A stretch of DNA of 64,000 bases from Hypholoma sublateritium FD-334 SS-4. Lineage: Eukaryota > Basidiomycota > Agaricomycetes > Agaricales > Strophariaceae. This document shows positions 37,471-48,871 of this stretch, in pieces. Under the pieces are notes generated by a model, which was not told the DNA's origin, did no database searches, and saw only the letters and a list, made by a program, of their open reading frames with translations. The stretch is taken from positions 124,001 through 188,000 of the forward strand of contig KN817529.1 in the NCBI GenBank assembly GCA_000827495.1, in the 5' to 3' direction. The translations under genes and the position numbers were made by a program. Each line of letters starts with the position of its first letter. The stretch's first letter is position 1.

Positions 37471-37821
37471 CTACGACCGCTTCACCAAGCGCCTATTCCG
37501 CTTCTCATACACCGTATACGCGTAGTATCCTCCCGCGAGCAGCCCAATGGCCACGAAATTAGCTACACATCCCCGCGCATCAGCATCGTCCGTCCATCCC
37601 AGCAGACCGCAGTGCAGCGCACCTGTGACGAAGCCAAGCACACCCGTGAACACATCCGCGACCATCGCGAGGAGGTGCTGCAGCACAGCGAACGCACTCT
37701 GCACGATGTCCGCCCCGAGCGCGAAGACCGCGTGGAACACGGCGAAGACCGAGTTGGCGAGCGAGACGACGATCCCGATGATGCCGCTCAGGAACTGCGA
37801 GATGGCGTCGAGCACTCCCAT
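37471..37821 (-). CDS. Small hydrophobic membrane protein, intronless
   Basis: 116-residue product of unknown function. Start MGVLDAISQFLSGIIGIVV. Residues about 10-75 form long amphipathic or hydrophobic stretches rich in Val, Ala and Phe with regularly placed small residues. A final hydrophobic helix (CVANFVAIGLLAGGYYAYTV) is followed by a basic end, YEKRNRRLVKRS, suggesting a cytosolic C-terminus. It is unusual here in having no intron. The upstream region to 38239 is free for a promoter. Coding status rests on length, start context and a coherent membrane-protein composition. Confidence 0.6.
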   Translation of the reverse strand: MGVLDAISQFLSGIIGIVVSLANSVFAVFHAVFALGADIVQSAFAVLQHLLAMVADVFTGVLGFVTGALHCGLLGWTDDADARGCVANFVAIGLLAGGYYAYTVYEKRNRRLVKRS

Positions 37822-38239
37822 GTTGTTGTTCTTTGAATAGTGATGGTAGTAGGTAGTGGAAGGTTGCGTGGGCTTGCGGTCAGTAGGTGGGCGCGGTGTC
37901 GTTTATGTACGCCCTTGCAGTCTCAGACGGCGCGCTTATATGGTGGACGCAGGGCTCCATTACCGCACCGACGTCATAGTAGTAGTACACAGACGCCCCG
38001 CCCCATTCGGGGGCGCGGTCACTGCTTCCGTCATTACAGCCCAAATATGTCGGCTCCACAAGACCACACCACTGCGAACAACCGCCCGTGCCCCCAACAC
38101 TATCATACACCGCGCCGTGGTCATGGGCCCTAGAAACTATCGTAGATTACCGGCCGGTTCTGTCTGAGACAAGCGCGAGGGAGTAGTATTCCTGTTCAGG
38201 ACGCACATACGCACAAGGCCCACTTTTCAATCAGCGTGT
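37822..38239. other. Upstream region of the small membrane protein gene
   Basis: About 420 bp between two minus-strand genes, holding the promoter of one and the 3' end of PTH2. No further gene was seen. Confidence 0.5.
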
Positions 38240-39131
38240 TCAGAGCAGGCGCAGCTTGCCCGTGACCTCGTTGACGAGCCCCACAGGTCCGGGGCCGACA
38301 GCTAGCACCGTGCGCACGTTCTCGCCGAGGGTACTTACATAGCGTCAAACTAGAATAAGAAAAGCGTGCAATTAGGAGAAAAACGCACGGGTCCTGCACG
38401 GCGCGCGCGCACAAATTGAGGCTCTTCGCGACGGCCTCGAGCTCCAGCAGCTGGTCCTCCGACTTGGCCTTCAGCGCAATCTTCGCCTGTCTGGCGGAGC
38501 GCATGGCGCGTCAGCCCGCGCGACAGCGCAAAGGACAGTCCACGCACCCGGTGTATTCCCAGTGTCGCACGAGCCCAGGGTTCGCCTTCGCGAGCGCCTT
38601 GTAGCAGGCGAGCGTCGCGTGCCTGGCCGCGCGCTGCTCAGCGCACAGTAACATGACGGCAAGTAGTTAGACTGACCCGCATCTGTGGATGGGCGGTCAG
38701 CACGGCGCGTGGGGAAGGAGGGAGGAGGTTGTGGGACGCACTGTGACGCGATGTCTCCGGGGGACAGCTTTAGGTCCGTACGGACGATGAGGACCTGGCG
38801 CGGGGATGAGCGGGCGCAGGACGCGCGGGGTGGGACGCACCATTTTGCATGGCTCGAGGAAGCCAGCGCTGACTGCGGACAGGTCACCGTCGGGGATGTC
38901 TTCCGTAGATAGGGAGTCATCTTGTTCGTCTGCTTCCTCCTCCTCTGGGGCGACGGGTGTGGGGAGGGGCTCGTCCCCGCGTTGTTGCGCTTTTGATTTT
39001 GAAGAGAGGGTGCCGACTCGGTAGCCAATTGCGGAGAAGCTTATGGCGATGATGAGGGTGAGGACGACTGGAGAGAGTCAGCAGAGAGATTCCGAGCGGG
39101 CGCTGCACGCACCCAGTGAGCTCGGCGCCAT
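38240..39131 (-). CDS. PTH2: Peptidyl-tRNA hydrolase 2, copy A
   Basis: Releases peptides from peptidyl-tRNA. The protein has an N-terminal membrane anchor (start MAPSSLG at 39131, then VVLTLIIAISFSAIGYRVG), an acidic linker, and the Pth2 domain: CKMVLIVRTDLKLSPGDIASQ, C-G-HATLACYKALAKANPG, HWEYTGQAKIALKAKSEDQ, AKSLNLCARAVQDP, and the C-terminal VNEVTGKLRLL typical of the family. An intron follows K-M. A second intron pair surrounds a 6-nt exon (38677-38682). It is divergent from HAS1 with a 131-bp gap. A second copy lies at 56950-57981 with the same exon layout. The exon encoding the stretch after VQDP is approximate. Confidence 0.92.
38677..38682 (-). other. 6-nt microexon of PTH2 copy A
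   Basis: ATGCGG on the minus strand, between introns 38683-38741 (gtgcgt...cacag) and 38623-38676 (gtcagt...gccag). With CA before and G after, the codons are Q-C-G followed by H-A-T-L-A-C-Y-K. Confidence 0.72.
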
Positions 39132-39262
39132 GTTGGGATGAGAGTCATGGCAGGCGCAGCGTGGTCCAGAAATAAACTCGGCAACTGCCGAAGCGGATTT
39201 TTCTTTCCCTTGCGCATTTATCAAAAAGAGGCTCTTGATTCGATACCCCCCCAGAGCACACA
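39132..39262. promoter_or_regulatory. Bidirectional promoter, PTH2 / HAS1
   Basis: 131 bp between divergent start codons. A pyrimidine-rich tract (tttttctttccctt, about 39197-39211) lies before the HAS1 start. Confidence 0.55.
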
Positions 39263-41334
39263 ATGTCCGCCCCAGCTGAGTCCAGCTCCGCCGCCGCGGC
39301 GTCGAAGAAGAAAAGCAGGCACAGGAACAGGAAGCAGAGCGTCTCGGCCTCTGCTGCGCCCAACGTGCAGGAGCAGCCTGCCCAGGAAGAAGAGGCCGAG
39401 GCGTCCACCTCGTCTCCTCCGCCCGCCCCCAAACCAAAAACCAAGTCCAAAGCCGCCGAGCCAGCACCAGCATCGACGCCGACGACGACACCCACCGCCG
39501 CTGCACCCGCCACCGCCGCACGCCTCCCCTTCTCCACCCTCGACCTCTCCGTCCCCACCACCCGCGCGCTCGCCGAGATGGGCCTCGAGACGATGACGCC
39601 CGTGCAGGCCAAGTCCATCCCCGTGCTCCTCGCGGGCAAGGACGTCCTCGGCGCCGCGCGCACGGGGTCCGGCAAGACGCTCGCGTTCCTCATCCCCGCC
39701 GTCGAGCTGCTGCACCGCCTCAAGTTCAAGCCGATGAACGGGACGGGCATCATCGTCGTCACGCCCACGCGCGAGCTTGCGCTGCAGATCTTCGGCGTCG
39801 TGCGCGACCTCATGAAGCACCACTCGCAGACGTTCGGCATCGTCATCGGCGGCGCGAACCGCCGCGCGGAGGAGGAGAAGCTCGTCAAGGGCGTTAATCT
39901 GCTTGTTGCGACGCCCGGTCGCCTGTGGGACCACCTGAGGGTGCGTGTGCTCGGTTTGTGTTGGGTGTGCGCTGGTGCTGATGCTTTTTGCAGGATACCA
40001 AAGGTTTCGTACGCCGGAATCTCAAGGCACTTATCATCGACGAGGCCGACCGGATATTGGAAATCGGCTTCGAGCAGCAGATGAAGGATATCATTGCCAT
40101 GCTGCCTAAAGGTTTTTCCGCAGTTTTAAACCCAATACATCTCATGCTAACAACTTTTCAGAGGAGCGACAAAGCATGCTCTTCTCCGCAACACAAACCA
40201 CAAAAGTCACGGATCTTGCTCGCATCTCCCTGCGCCCAGGCCCCGTACACATCGACGTCGACAAGGAAGAGACAACAAGCACAGTATCGACGCTGTCGCA
40301 GGGCTACATCGTCTGCCCATCAGAGCGCCGCTTCCTGCTGCTGTTCACCTTCCTGAAGAAGAACCTCAAGAAAAAAGTAATCGTCTTCTTCTCCAGTTGC
40401 AACTCAGTAAAATACCACTCGGAGCTGCTGAACTACATCGACGTGCCGGTCCTTGATCTCCACGTGAGTTTTTTTCATCACCCAGAAATTCGGCTGTTGA
40501 TATCCTCTGTAGGGCAAGCAAAAACAGCAAAAGCGCACAAATACGTTCTTCGAATTCATCAACGCGGAGTCCGGGATCCTCCTATGTACCGACGTCGCTG
40601 CGCGAGGCCTCGATATCCCGCGCGTGGACTACATCGTGCAGTACGACCCCCCAGACGACCCGCGCGACTACATCCACCGCGTCGGGCGCACAGCGCGCGC
40701 AGGCAAGGTCGGCAAGAGTCTGCTCTTCCTGCTCGAGAGCGAGCTCGGGTTCCTGCGGTACCTCAAAGAGGCGAAGGTGCCTCTGAACGAGTTCGTCTTC
40801 CCCGCCGACCGCATCGAGAACGTGCAGGCGCAGGTAAGCCGATTGTTGTGTGTCTGTTCAACTGCACGCTGATTGACGGCCCGCACGCAGCTCGAGAACC
40901 TGCTTAGCAAGAACTACAACCTCTACCGCTCCGCGACGGCGGGGTTCCGCGCGTACCTGCAGTCGTACGCGTCGTACTCGCTGAAGAAGATCTTCGACGT
41001 GAACGCGCTCGACCTCGCGAAGATCGCGAAGGCGTTCGGGTTCAAGGTGCCGCCGCGCGTGAACCTCGCGATCGGGCCGGGGAAAGGCACCTCCGCGCGC
41101 GCGGGCGAGAAGCGCCGGCGCGACGAGGACACGGTGTCGGAGTCGGAGGACGAGGAGGGCGCGGAGGCGAAGAAGGCGAAGGCGAAGGCGCCAGGGCAGA
41201 GTGCGGACGGGGCGGTGTCGGGGCCGAAGCGCGGGGATGGGGGGCGCGCGCGGCGGGTGGAGACGCTTGGGCAGAAGGCGGTGGACAAGGAGCGGTTCCG
41301 CAAGGCGAAGCCGGGCGCGAACTGGAGTCGGTAG
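39263..41334 (+). CDS. HAS1: DEAD-box RNA helicase Has1 (DDX18)
   Basis: Nucleolar ATP-dependent RNA helicase needed for 40S and 60S ribosome biogenesis. Start [17 protein letters not shown] with a basic, Pro/Ala-rich N-terminus. Core motifs: Q-motif region [10 protein letters not shown], motif [11 protein letters not shown] (Arg where Lys is more common), [43 protein letters not shown] and [11 protein letters not shown]. After the core come [20 protein letters not shown] and [14 protein letters not shown], the Has1 signature extension, and a basic tail ending [12 protein letters not shown]. Four introns (about 39940-39993, 40112-40161, 40464-40513, 40835-40890). It is extremely GC-rich with strong G/C third positions, like its downstream neighbours. 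Confidence 0.95.
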
Positions 41335-41713
41335 TGTGAATATGGGAGGCCGTTGGACGAACGCCGTCTGTAAGCGTATGGATTATGATACCGTTTGTGT
41401 TTTCACTCGAAATGATAAACAGACTTTCCAGTCTCACACTGTTCAGCTTTTAGTCTGCAGTAGAATATTGTTGTCATTATGTCATTAAATGGCAGCTAAC
41501 GCGGCGGGCCCAGAAACGTGCTCTGCTCGCTAATATACCTCGCGGGTTGAACCTGAAAAAAAAACAGGCGCTGGCGGTGTCAAGAAGGTTGCCGACCGTG
41601 ACGTAGGAGTGACGTCTGATTGAATGCACGTGCCGATGGGGTCACGCCACGTTGGTTGTGGACTCGTCACCACTCGTCTCCCGCCAAACGTTTTCACTCC
41701 AAAAACTACCATC
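41335..41713. other. Intergenic region HAS1 / TMEM33-like gene
   Basis: About 380 bp with the HAS1 3' end and the next promoter. No gene seen. Confidence 0.55.
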
Positions 41714-42862
41714 ATGGCCACCCCGCAGGTATGTCCTCGTCGCCGCCGCCGCCGCCCCCGACGCTGACGCCCCACAGCACTTTGTCTGGGCCGCAGGCCA
41801 TCTGGTGCTCCTCGCCGCGTCGCTCCGCTACCTGCTGGCCTCGCTCACCTTCAAGACCGCCTCCAGTCTGTGGTACAAAGGTCCGTCGTCCGACCACCCG
41901 CGGGCGCCCAATTGTTGCTGATAGGCTGTGATCGCTGCAGCCAGTTACGCAGGCGCCATCGTCAGCTATGCCATCGTATGCCAGTCCGTGTCCACTTTTG
42001 CCATGCGTATGTGCCGTGTACTGACGCCCTGCCTCGCACATCAGTAAATCCGTGGGCGTGCGTGACCTTGTCCTCTCGCCCACCGCAACGTGCTGATCCC
42101 ACACAGTATCCCCAACCCAATATCGCATGGGCCCGCCGCGCGCTGCTCGACGAGGTGCGTCCTCCATTCTCGCTGTCCCGCAGCCCGTCTCACCGCGCAC
42201 ACAGAACATCCAATATCTCATGCTTGCCCTGTTCTGGTTCACATCGAAGCCCATCACCCGTGCGTCCGCCCTGCCCAATGCAGGGCCCGCCCGCCGCTGA
42301 CCCGCTGCTGCCCGTCCAGTCACCCTGCTGCCGTTCATGATCTTCTCGCTCTTCCACGCGCTGACCTTCCTCCGCACGACGGTCATGACCCGCTACATGC
42401 CGGGCCCGCCCGCGACCGCCGGCGGGCCCCCGCAGCCGCACCCTCTGGCGAAGAGGCTCCAAGCCTGGGTCAAAGGTGCGCCCCTCTCCGTGCCGCGCGC
42501 GCCACGTGTCTGACATCCCCCTCTCCGCAGCGAACTACGACTCGGCGATGCGCGTCGTCGCATACACGGAACTCGTGATCTTCCTGCGAGTGCTGCTCGG
42601 CGCGGTCGCGTTCCAGAATTCGCTGCTCGCGCCGATCGCGTTCGCGCACTTTGTGCGCCAGCGGTACTTCCAGAGCGCGTTCACACGCGAGGCGATTGCG
42701 GGTGCGACGCGCCGCGCGGAGGCGCTTGTGCACCGCGAGGGGACGCCGCCGGTGGTCGTGCAGGTGTTCGAGAAGGGGCAGCTGCTCGTGCAGCGCTGGG
42801 CGGGTGTTGCGCTCGTGCCGAATCCGCCTGCGGCTGCGGCTGCGGGGGGCGCCAGGCGATAG
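41714..42862 (+). CDS. TMEM33/Pom33-like ER-nuclear envelope membrane protein
   Basis: Tetra-spanning family (yeast Pom33/Per33, S. pombe Tts1) that shapes ER tubules and associates with nuclear pores. Exon 1 is MATPQ; exon 2 gives HFVWAAGHLVLLAASLRY. Then ASYAGAIVSYAIV, PQPNIAWARRALLDE, NIQYLMLALFWFTSKPI, LLPFMIFSLFHALTFLRTTV and, after a Pro/Gly-rich loop, ANYDSAMRVVAYTELVIFL with the conserved family end FAHFVRQRYFQSAFTREAI. The C-terminus is Ala/Gly-rich, ending GGARR. Six or more introns, one flanking a 13-nt exon (TAAATCCGTGGGC, 42045-42057) that yields H-K-S-V-G before YPQPN. Naming rests on hydrophobic layout and the YFQSAF region. Confidence 0.85.
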
Positions 42863-43107
42863 GCCCGGACACGGACTTGAGTTGCTCAAGCGCTGGGGCG
42901 GAAAGAGAAGGGGCATAATAATATATTGGCCGCTGCGTCTTTTTTATTCTTGTAATAGGCGGCCGTGTGTTTGCACTGTTGTTTTGACGTATATATTGCA
43001 CGGAATTGTAATGTCGGACTGCTTAACACATGGCTGCGCAAACACGGACAAACGAGAGCTGAGAAAGTTGTTGTAGGACGCAGAGCCCGCTGTTCTCTGC
43101 ACGCTGG
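42863..43107. other. Short intergenic region
   Basis: 245 bp with the 3' end of the TMEM33-like gene and the next promoter; nothing else seen. Confidence 0.5.
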
Positions 43108-45585
43108 ATGTCCCGCATACCCGTCCCGTCCCACAACACACGGCCCCTCTCCCCCGGCCCCCTCGCATTCCCCTCCATCCACGACTCCCTCGACCGCGCC
43201 CCCTCGCCCCTTGCCCGCGCACCAGCCCGCCCTAGCTCATTCGCCAGCAACGCCGCCAGCAGCACCGTCGCCACATCCACCATGTCCTCCGTGTCAGGCT
43301 TCCAGTCCGAGACGCGGCGCAAGCAGTCCAAGCGCGACGAGGTGCGTCTCGCCGGGGGCACCCGGCGCCCCAGCCCCTGTGTCTGTGCTGACCCGCCGGT
43401 GCACAGGCCATACGCAAGAAGATCGAGTCCGAGCTTGCGCGCAAGCGCACGATCTCGACGACGCAGAGTGGCCGCCCCGGGAAGCGCGCAGGGCGCACCG
43501 CGACGAAGGGCACCGTCGCCGCGCTGAAGCCGAGCCCCGCGCTGACCGTCCCCGAGCACATCAGCGTCGCGGAGGCGAGCCAGCTGTGCGCCGCGAAGCG
43601 CACGGACTGCGTGCTTGTCGTCGACGACGAGGAGGGCCTCAGCGGGATCTTCACCGCGAAAGACCTCGCGTACAGGGTGCGTGGGCGGGCGAGTGCTTGG
43701 CGCCGATGCGCATGCTGACGGGCCGCTGCAGGTCACCGCGGAGGGCCTCGACCCGCACACGACGCCCGTGAGCCAGATCATGACGCGCAACCCGATGGTC
43801 ACGCGCGACACCACCAGCGCGACCGAGGCGCTCGAGCTCATGGTTTCCAAGCACTTCAGGCACTTGGTCAGTCGCCCGCCCTGTGCCAGCCGCGCACCCG
43901 CTGACCGCCCCGCAGCCCGTGTGCAACGACGACGGGAACGTCGTCGGCCTGCTCGACATCACCAAGGTCTTCCACGAGGCGCTCGGCAAGGTCGAGCGCA
44001 GCTCCGCCGCCTCTGAGCAGCTCTTCACCGCGATGGCCGGCGTGCAGTCCGAGCTCGGCGCCGCGGGCACGAACCCGCAGGCCGCGGCGATGCTCGCGTG
44101 GGCGGAGAAGCTGCGCGAGAAGACCGCGCTGCCCGACCTGACGACGGTCATGGACTCGCGCACGCAGCCCGCGACCGTGTCGCCGAAGACGTCCGTGCGC
44201 GACGCCGCGCGGCTCATGAAGGAGCGCCGCACGACCGCCGTGTGCGTGATGGAGCCCGCGGGCCCCGGTGCGCCCGCCGGCGCGGCGAAGATCGCGGGCA
44301 TCTTCACGAGCAAGGACGTCGTGCTGCGTGTTATCGCGGCGGGCCTTGACGCGGGGCGATGCAGCGTGGTCAGAGTGATGACGCCGCACCCGGACACGGC
44401 GCCGCCGGCGATGAGCGTGCATGATGCGCTGAAGAAGATGCACAGTACGTATTACGTTACGTGCTCGAGCATGTGCTGACTGTTGTACAGATGGGCATTA
44501 TCTCAATTTGCCCGTTGTCGAGAACGACGGACGGCTCGTGGCTATTGTTGACGTCCTAAAATTGACGTATGCTACACTCGAACAGGTAGGCATGTTTGCA
44601 CAAAAAAATTATTTCGGCTAACGATGCCTAGATGAACGCCATGGCCGGCGGCGACTCGACGCAGAACGAGGCTGAGGGCGGGCCGATGTGGGGCCGCTTC
44701 TTCGACTCGATCGGGCACGACGACGACGGGTCGGTGCTCTCGGGCTCGCACCACGCCACGGACCTGCGTTCCTTCGCGTCGATGAACGAGCTGCACATGC
44801 AACAGTCGCCGCACTCGGAGGTGCACCCGAACGACTCCGCATCGGTCATGGACGACGACCAGGCGTCCGCGCTCGAGTCGTACCCGCGCGGCAAAGGCGT
44901 CGGCGCGGCGTCCGGCGTCGGGCTCGCGCCGGTGCCCGTCGACGACGGCACGTACGTGTTCAAGTTCCGCACGCCGAGCGGGCGCACGCACCGCTTTCAG
45001 GCGCGGCACGACGGCGTCGAGCACCTGCGCGAGATCGTCGCCGGGAAGCTCGCGACGGACCCGTTCTTCACCGAGTTCGCGGAGGGCGACGGCGGCGCCG
45101 GGCGCCCGGACCCCGGCGCGTTCCAGCTCGCGTACACGGACGCGGACGGCGACACCGTGCTGATGACGTCGGACCACGACGTCGCGGAGGCGGTGAAGAT
45201 CGCGCGCGGCGCGGGGACGGACCGCGTCGTGCTCTTCGTGCAGGGCGGGCGCGGGTGGGCGGAGGCCGGCGCGGGGCAGAGCGCGGCGCGGGCGGCGGAG
45301 GCGGCGCTTGAGGGCAAGGCGGAGGTGCGCGAGGTGGAGAAGGCGGAGAAGGCGGAGACGGCGACGCCTGTGCCCGCACCTGCCGCTGCGCTCGGCGCGG
45401 TCGACGAGGAGGAAGAAGAGGATGCACCCAAGCCCACGCGCCGCGCGCGCGGGGCGGTGTCTGCGGGCAATGACGAGGTGCTGGGGATCCCGAAGGACCT
45501 GCTGCTGCCCGCGAGCATCGGCGTGCTGGCAGTGGTCATCGTCGGCGTGTTCACGATCTCGCGGCTGACGGCGAACAACTATTGA
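43108..45585 (+). CDS. CBS-PB1 domain protein with C-terminal membrane anchor
   Basis: Fungal protein related to S. pombe Mug70. Start MSRIPVPSHNTRPLSPG. Four CBS motifs in two Bateman pairs: VPEHISVAEASQLCAAKRTD, PVSQIMTRNPMVTRDTTSA, VMDSRTQPATVSPKTSV and VRVMTPHPDTAPPAMSV. These probably bind adenine nucleotides. After an Asp/Ser-rich linker a PB1 domain follows: YVFKFRTPSGRTHRFQARHD, then AYTDADGDTVLMTSDHDVAE carrying the acidic OPCA-type cluster. A Glu/Lys/Ala-rich stretch leads to a single hydrophobic helix near the end, PASIGVLAVVIVGVFTISRL, and the chain stops NNY. This suggests tail anchoring. Introns at about 43341, 43678, 43867, 44443 and 44586. The sequence is very GC-rich. Confidence 0.9.
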
Positions 45586-47056
45586 AGGCCGAATTTGGAC
45601 GACGATAAAGAGAAAAGCACGCAAAAAAAACAACTTTTATGATTTCGGATTAACGACATAGACCAAATTTATATCCAGCTGCATCTTTATGACTATAGCC
45701 TTGTTTAATGAATTTATTGCGGGAATGTGTTCAGTTCGAAGCGCTCTTGCTATTGTGTTTTCTGGTCGCATCTTGTAGAGTGAGAGGAATATCCGAACAT
45801 CAGATGTCGCTCCCGCCGCGCCTGTTGTACTATACTCAGATGTTCCTGAGAAAGGAGGCCCTGGGATTGACGATTATTTTTCTCTCCCAGCAGAGGGCCC
45901 TTGTAAGTCATATTTGTTTCCTTTTATAGTAACACATCAAGTATCGCTCACCTGCCTATCATCATTTGTTTCCCCTCTTTTTTATCATTTTCATTCACTT
46001 TCCTCGTTTGCATGCCCTGTACGATGAACGGAAAACCCCCACCGAGAGCTGTGGAGGGCTTCCACCACCATAAATATCTCTTAGTCAACAAAGGAGAAAG
46101 GATAGAATATTTTACAGATGTTTATTCGACGAAGACTACATGAAGCCCAATATCTAACCCGGCCGGACTGTGGTATTGATTCCCAACTGAGTAGCGCATA
46201 TCTCGGCCTTTTGCCAATCACCCAATGCCGAACAACCCAGAACTGGTTCGTATTGTCGTTTCTAAAGTCGGTGTTAAATCTTTCACTGCTTTCTTTTACG
46301 ATGGAGATGGTGGAGAGGGCTCCTTCGATGTCGGGAGCTAGACCTTGCAGGAGCGGTCAGCCAAAGATAAAGTGCCACAAAAAAAGAGGATATGTGCACC
46401 GCGTCAACTCGATTCGGGCTGAAAAAAGACGAGGCTTTTTTTGCACGAGGTCATCGTAAGCAGCAAAGTTTTTTAGCTGACTTTCTTGTTGATGACTTTG
46501 TCGAATCGCATGAGTAGACCAGGTGGAATGTCCTCCAAGTTGTAGATTATGAATTGGGAGTGGACTGGATTGTCAGCTTGCCTCCATCCTCGGCATGGGT
46601 CTGTTACTCAAGCCATTTCTTGTTGCATTTTGAACTGCTCCCGGCGCTACGGCTTCCCCCCTTCTTCTGTCCGTTGGTCATGTCGAGGAGGGACAGAATT
46701 GGATTGTGTTCAATGAAAGCTTGCCATATGACGACATCTGAGCGCAGAAAATAGACGTGGCGACGATACGGCAACTTGAACTTTAAAATCGAACACGGAA
46801 ATTGCCGACGACCAGGGTCATGAAGACTACGGATATCGATTTCATATCCAGTTCTCAGATCTGCGTAATGCCAATTTTATATCCATTTGCACCTAATAAG
46901 TACTTGTGAAATTGAGTTGTTCTGGACATTATTGAATGAACATTAGAGAGCGCTGAGCGGGTGGAGGTGGAAATGCTCACGTGCGTGATTTAGCAGTGCC
47001 ATTGTGCTTCTTGTCGCGCCGCCTGGCCCTTGTTCTCTCACCACATACCATCTGCA
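45586..47056. other. 1.5-kb region without a supported gene
   Basis: AT-richer than both neighbours. The minus strand of about 46600-46860 has an open stretch of about 83 codons, but no ATG, splice structure or family was found. The last 100 bp contain the SGF11 promoter. Confidence 0.5.
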
Positions 47057-48669
47057 ATGCCCAAGTCGGAGCGAGACGAGGTTCTGGGTGCCCTGGTCCG
47101 TGCGTTCCTCCCCGTCCACCAGTCAGCCGCTGACATCGCCGCAGACCGCGCGCGTCTTCCAGGCGATGCTCGAGGAGCTCGTCATGGACGCCGCCCTGCA
47201 GTCCCACCAGGAGGTCGCGCGCAGCCGCACCCTGTGCCCCGTCTGCAAGACACGGTGCGTCCTCCACGCACACCCCTGACGCCCAGCTCACCCACCCGGC
47301 ACGCAGATGCGGCTCAGGTGCGTGCTCTGCGCCTCGTGCCCACCCCTGCTGACCCCACCCTACCCAGTGCACGCCCCGCCGAGCCCAGCGGCCTTCGCCC
47401 CGGGCACCTCGCGTGGTGGCACCCCCTCGTCCGCCGCGAGCGCCGACGTGCCCCTCGCGCGCGCGACGGCGAACGGCTCGGGCACGGCCACCCCAACAGG
47501 CGCCCGCTCGGACGGCGGGAACCTGCTCCTCGAGTGCGTCTCGTGTTCGCGGCAGGTGCGTGGCCTGCGCTTCGGCGGCGTCCTCCGAGGGTGCTGACCT
47601 GCGTCCCAGATCGCGTCGAACAGGTACGCGCCGCACCTCAGCTCATGCATGGGGCTCCCGGGTGCCCGGCGCGGCGCGGTGCGCGCGAGCAACGTCAAGT
47701 CCAAGTGCGTTTTTGCATCTCCTTCGACCAGCGCGACGGCTGACCTGCGGTGTTTGTGCCGTGCGCCAGGCCTGCCTCCGACGCTGGGCGCTCCGCGTCG
47801 CCGCTCTCTGACGCCGGGTACGCCTCCGACGACGCGAAGGGTGCTACGAAGGGCAAGGGCAAGCCGAAGGCGGCTAAGGGCGGTGCGTACAATTTCTTCT
47901 CCTATGTAGCCCGTGCGGCGGGTGCTGAAATCGTCCTGCAGACGAGGCCGACTTTGCCCTCAAACGCAAGCGCGTGCGTATCATCTCCGTCCCCATCCAT
48001 GCGCGCCGCTTGTATGCTGACGGCCTGTACTTCGCAGCTTGGCTCCCCGCAGATCTCGCCGAACAAAAAAGTAAAGAAGGGCAAGCCCTCCGGTGCGCCC
48101 CTCCCTCCTTCCAAACCACCTACCCACCCACTCACTCACCGCACAGGTTCCCCCGTCTCGCGCGTCAAAGCCGACCCAGACCCCTCTGGCCTCCCCTCAA
48201 GCGTACGCCCGCCCCCACCCACCCAACCCGCGCGCGCTCTGACAACCCCAACCCACCCACAGACACACTACCCGCCCGCTGGCGCACACCCCAAGGCGCC
48301 CTCCAAGCTGCGCGACTCCTCCACCGCGTCCTTCCTCGACCGCTCCTCGTCCGCCTCGCGCGCCTCGTCGCCCATGGACGGCGGCACGCCCGCGTCGTCC
48401 TTCGCGAGCCAGAGCCCCGCGCGCCCGCTGGCTGTCAACGGGCGGGGCGGCGCTGCTGCGCGCGGTCGGCCGCATGCGCTGGGGACGGGCCCGCCGAAGC
48501 GCCCGACGCCGCCGCGCCCTCCGCCTGTGCATGTGCCGGACTACCACATGGGTGCGTCGCGCGTTGTGTGTGTGTGCGGTGCCGTAGCTGACTTTGTTCA
48601 TATTTTTGTGTGGCAGAGATCGACCACGCGAACGAAACAGGGTCGTCGACCGACACCGACAGCGACTGA
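47057..48669 (+). CDS. SGF11: SAGA deubiquitinase-module subunit Sgf11
   Basis: Zinc-finger subunit that anchors the histone H2B deubiquitinase to SAGA. Exon 1 MPKSERDE (47057-47080), then TARVFQAMLEELVMDAAL, the Sgf11 N-terminal helix that binds Ubp8/Sgf73. The finger is LLECVSCSRQIASNRYAPHL with SSCMG after it (C-x2-C...H-x3-C). Between them lie TLCPVCKTRCGS and a Ser/Gly/Thr-rich linker; the linker start depends on an 11-nt exon (47307-47317). The rest is low-complexity, with a basic patch (SPNKKVKKGKP) and the acidic end ETGSSTDTDSD. About nine introns of 45-65 nt, most with gtgcg donors. Assignment rests on the helix and the zinc-finger pattern. Confidence 0.88.
47307..47317 (+). other. 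11-nt microexon of SGF11
   Basis: ATGCGGCTCAG between ...cacgcag and gtgcgtgct. With CG before and TG after, it reads R-C-G-S-V. The alternative of skipping it breaks the frame into the Pro/Ser-rich linker. Confidence 0.65.
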
Positions 48670-48871
48670 GCGCCACCAGTGCGCCACGCCTGTTCAAGCT
48701 CGCCGACCCGCTCTGCCGCCCGCTAGCACTTATCTATATCCAACTTTGACTCTGACTACCCACTGACAACCAACCGCAATGCAATCTGTCTCCAGTGTTT
48801 TCTGCTTTCTTGTATTTGTATACCAGGATCATCATACCATTCCTCATGTACCGCAATGGACATTGTTCATC

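Noticed and set aside
46600..46860. Open minus-strand stretch of about 83 codons
   Set aside because: No ATG, no neighbouring exons and no family match; likely chance in AT-rich DNA.
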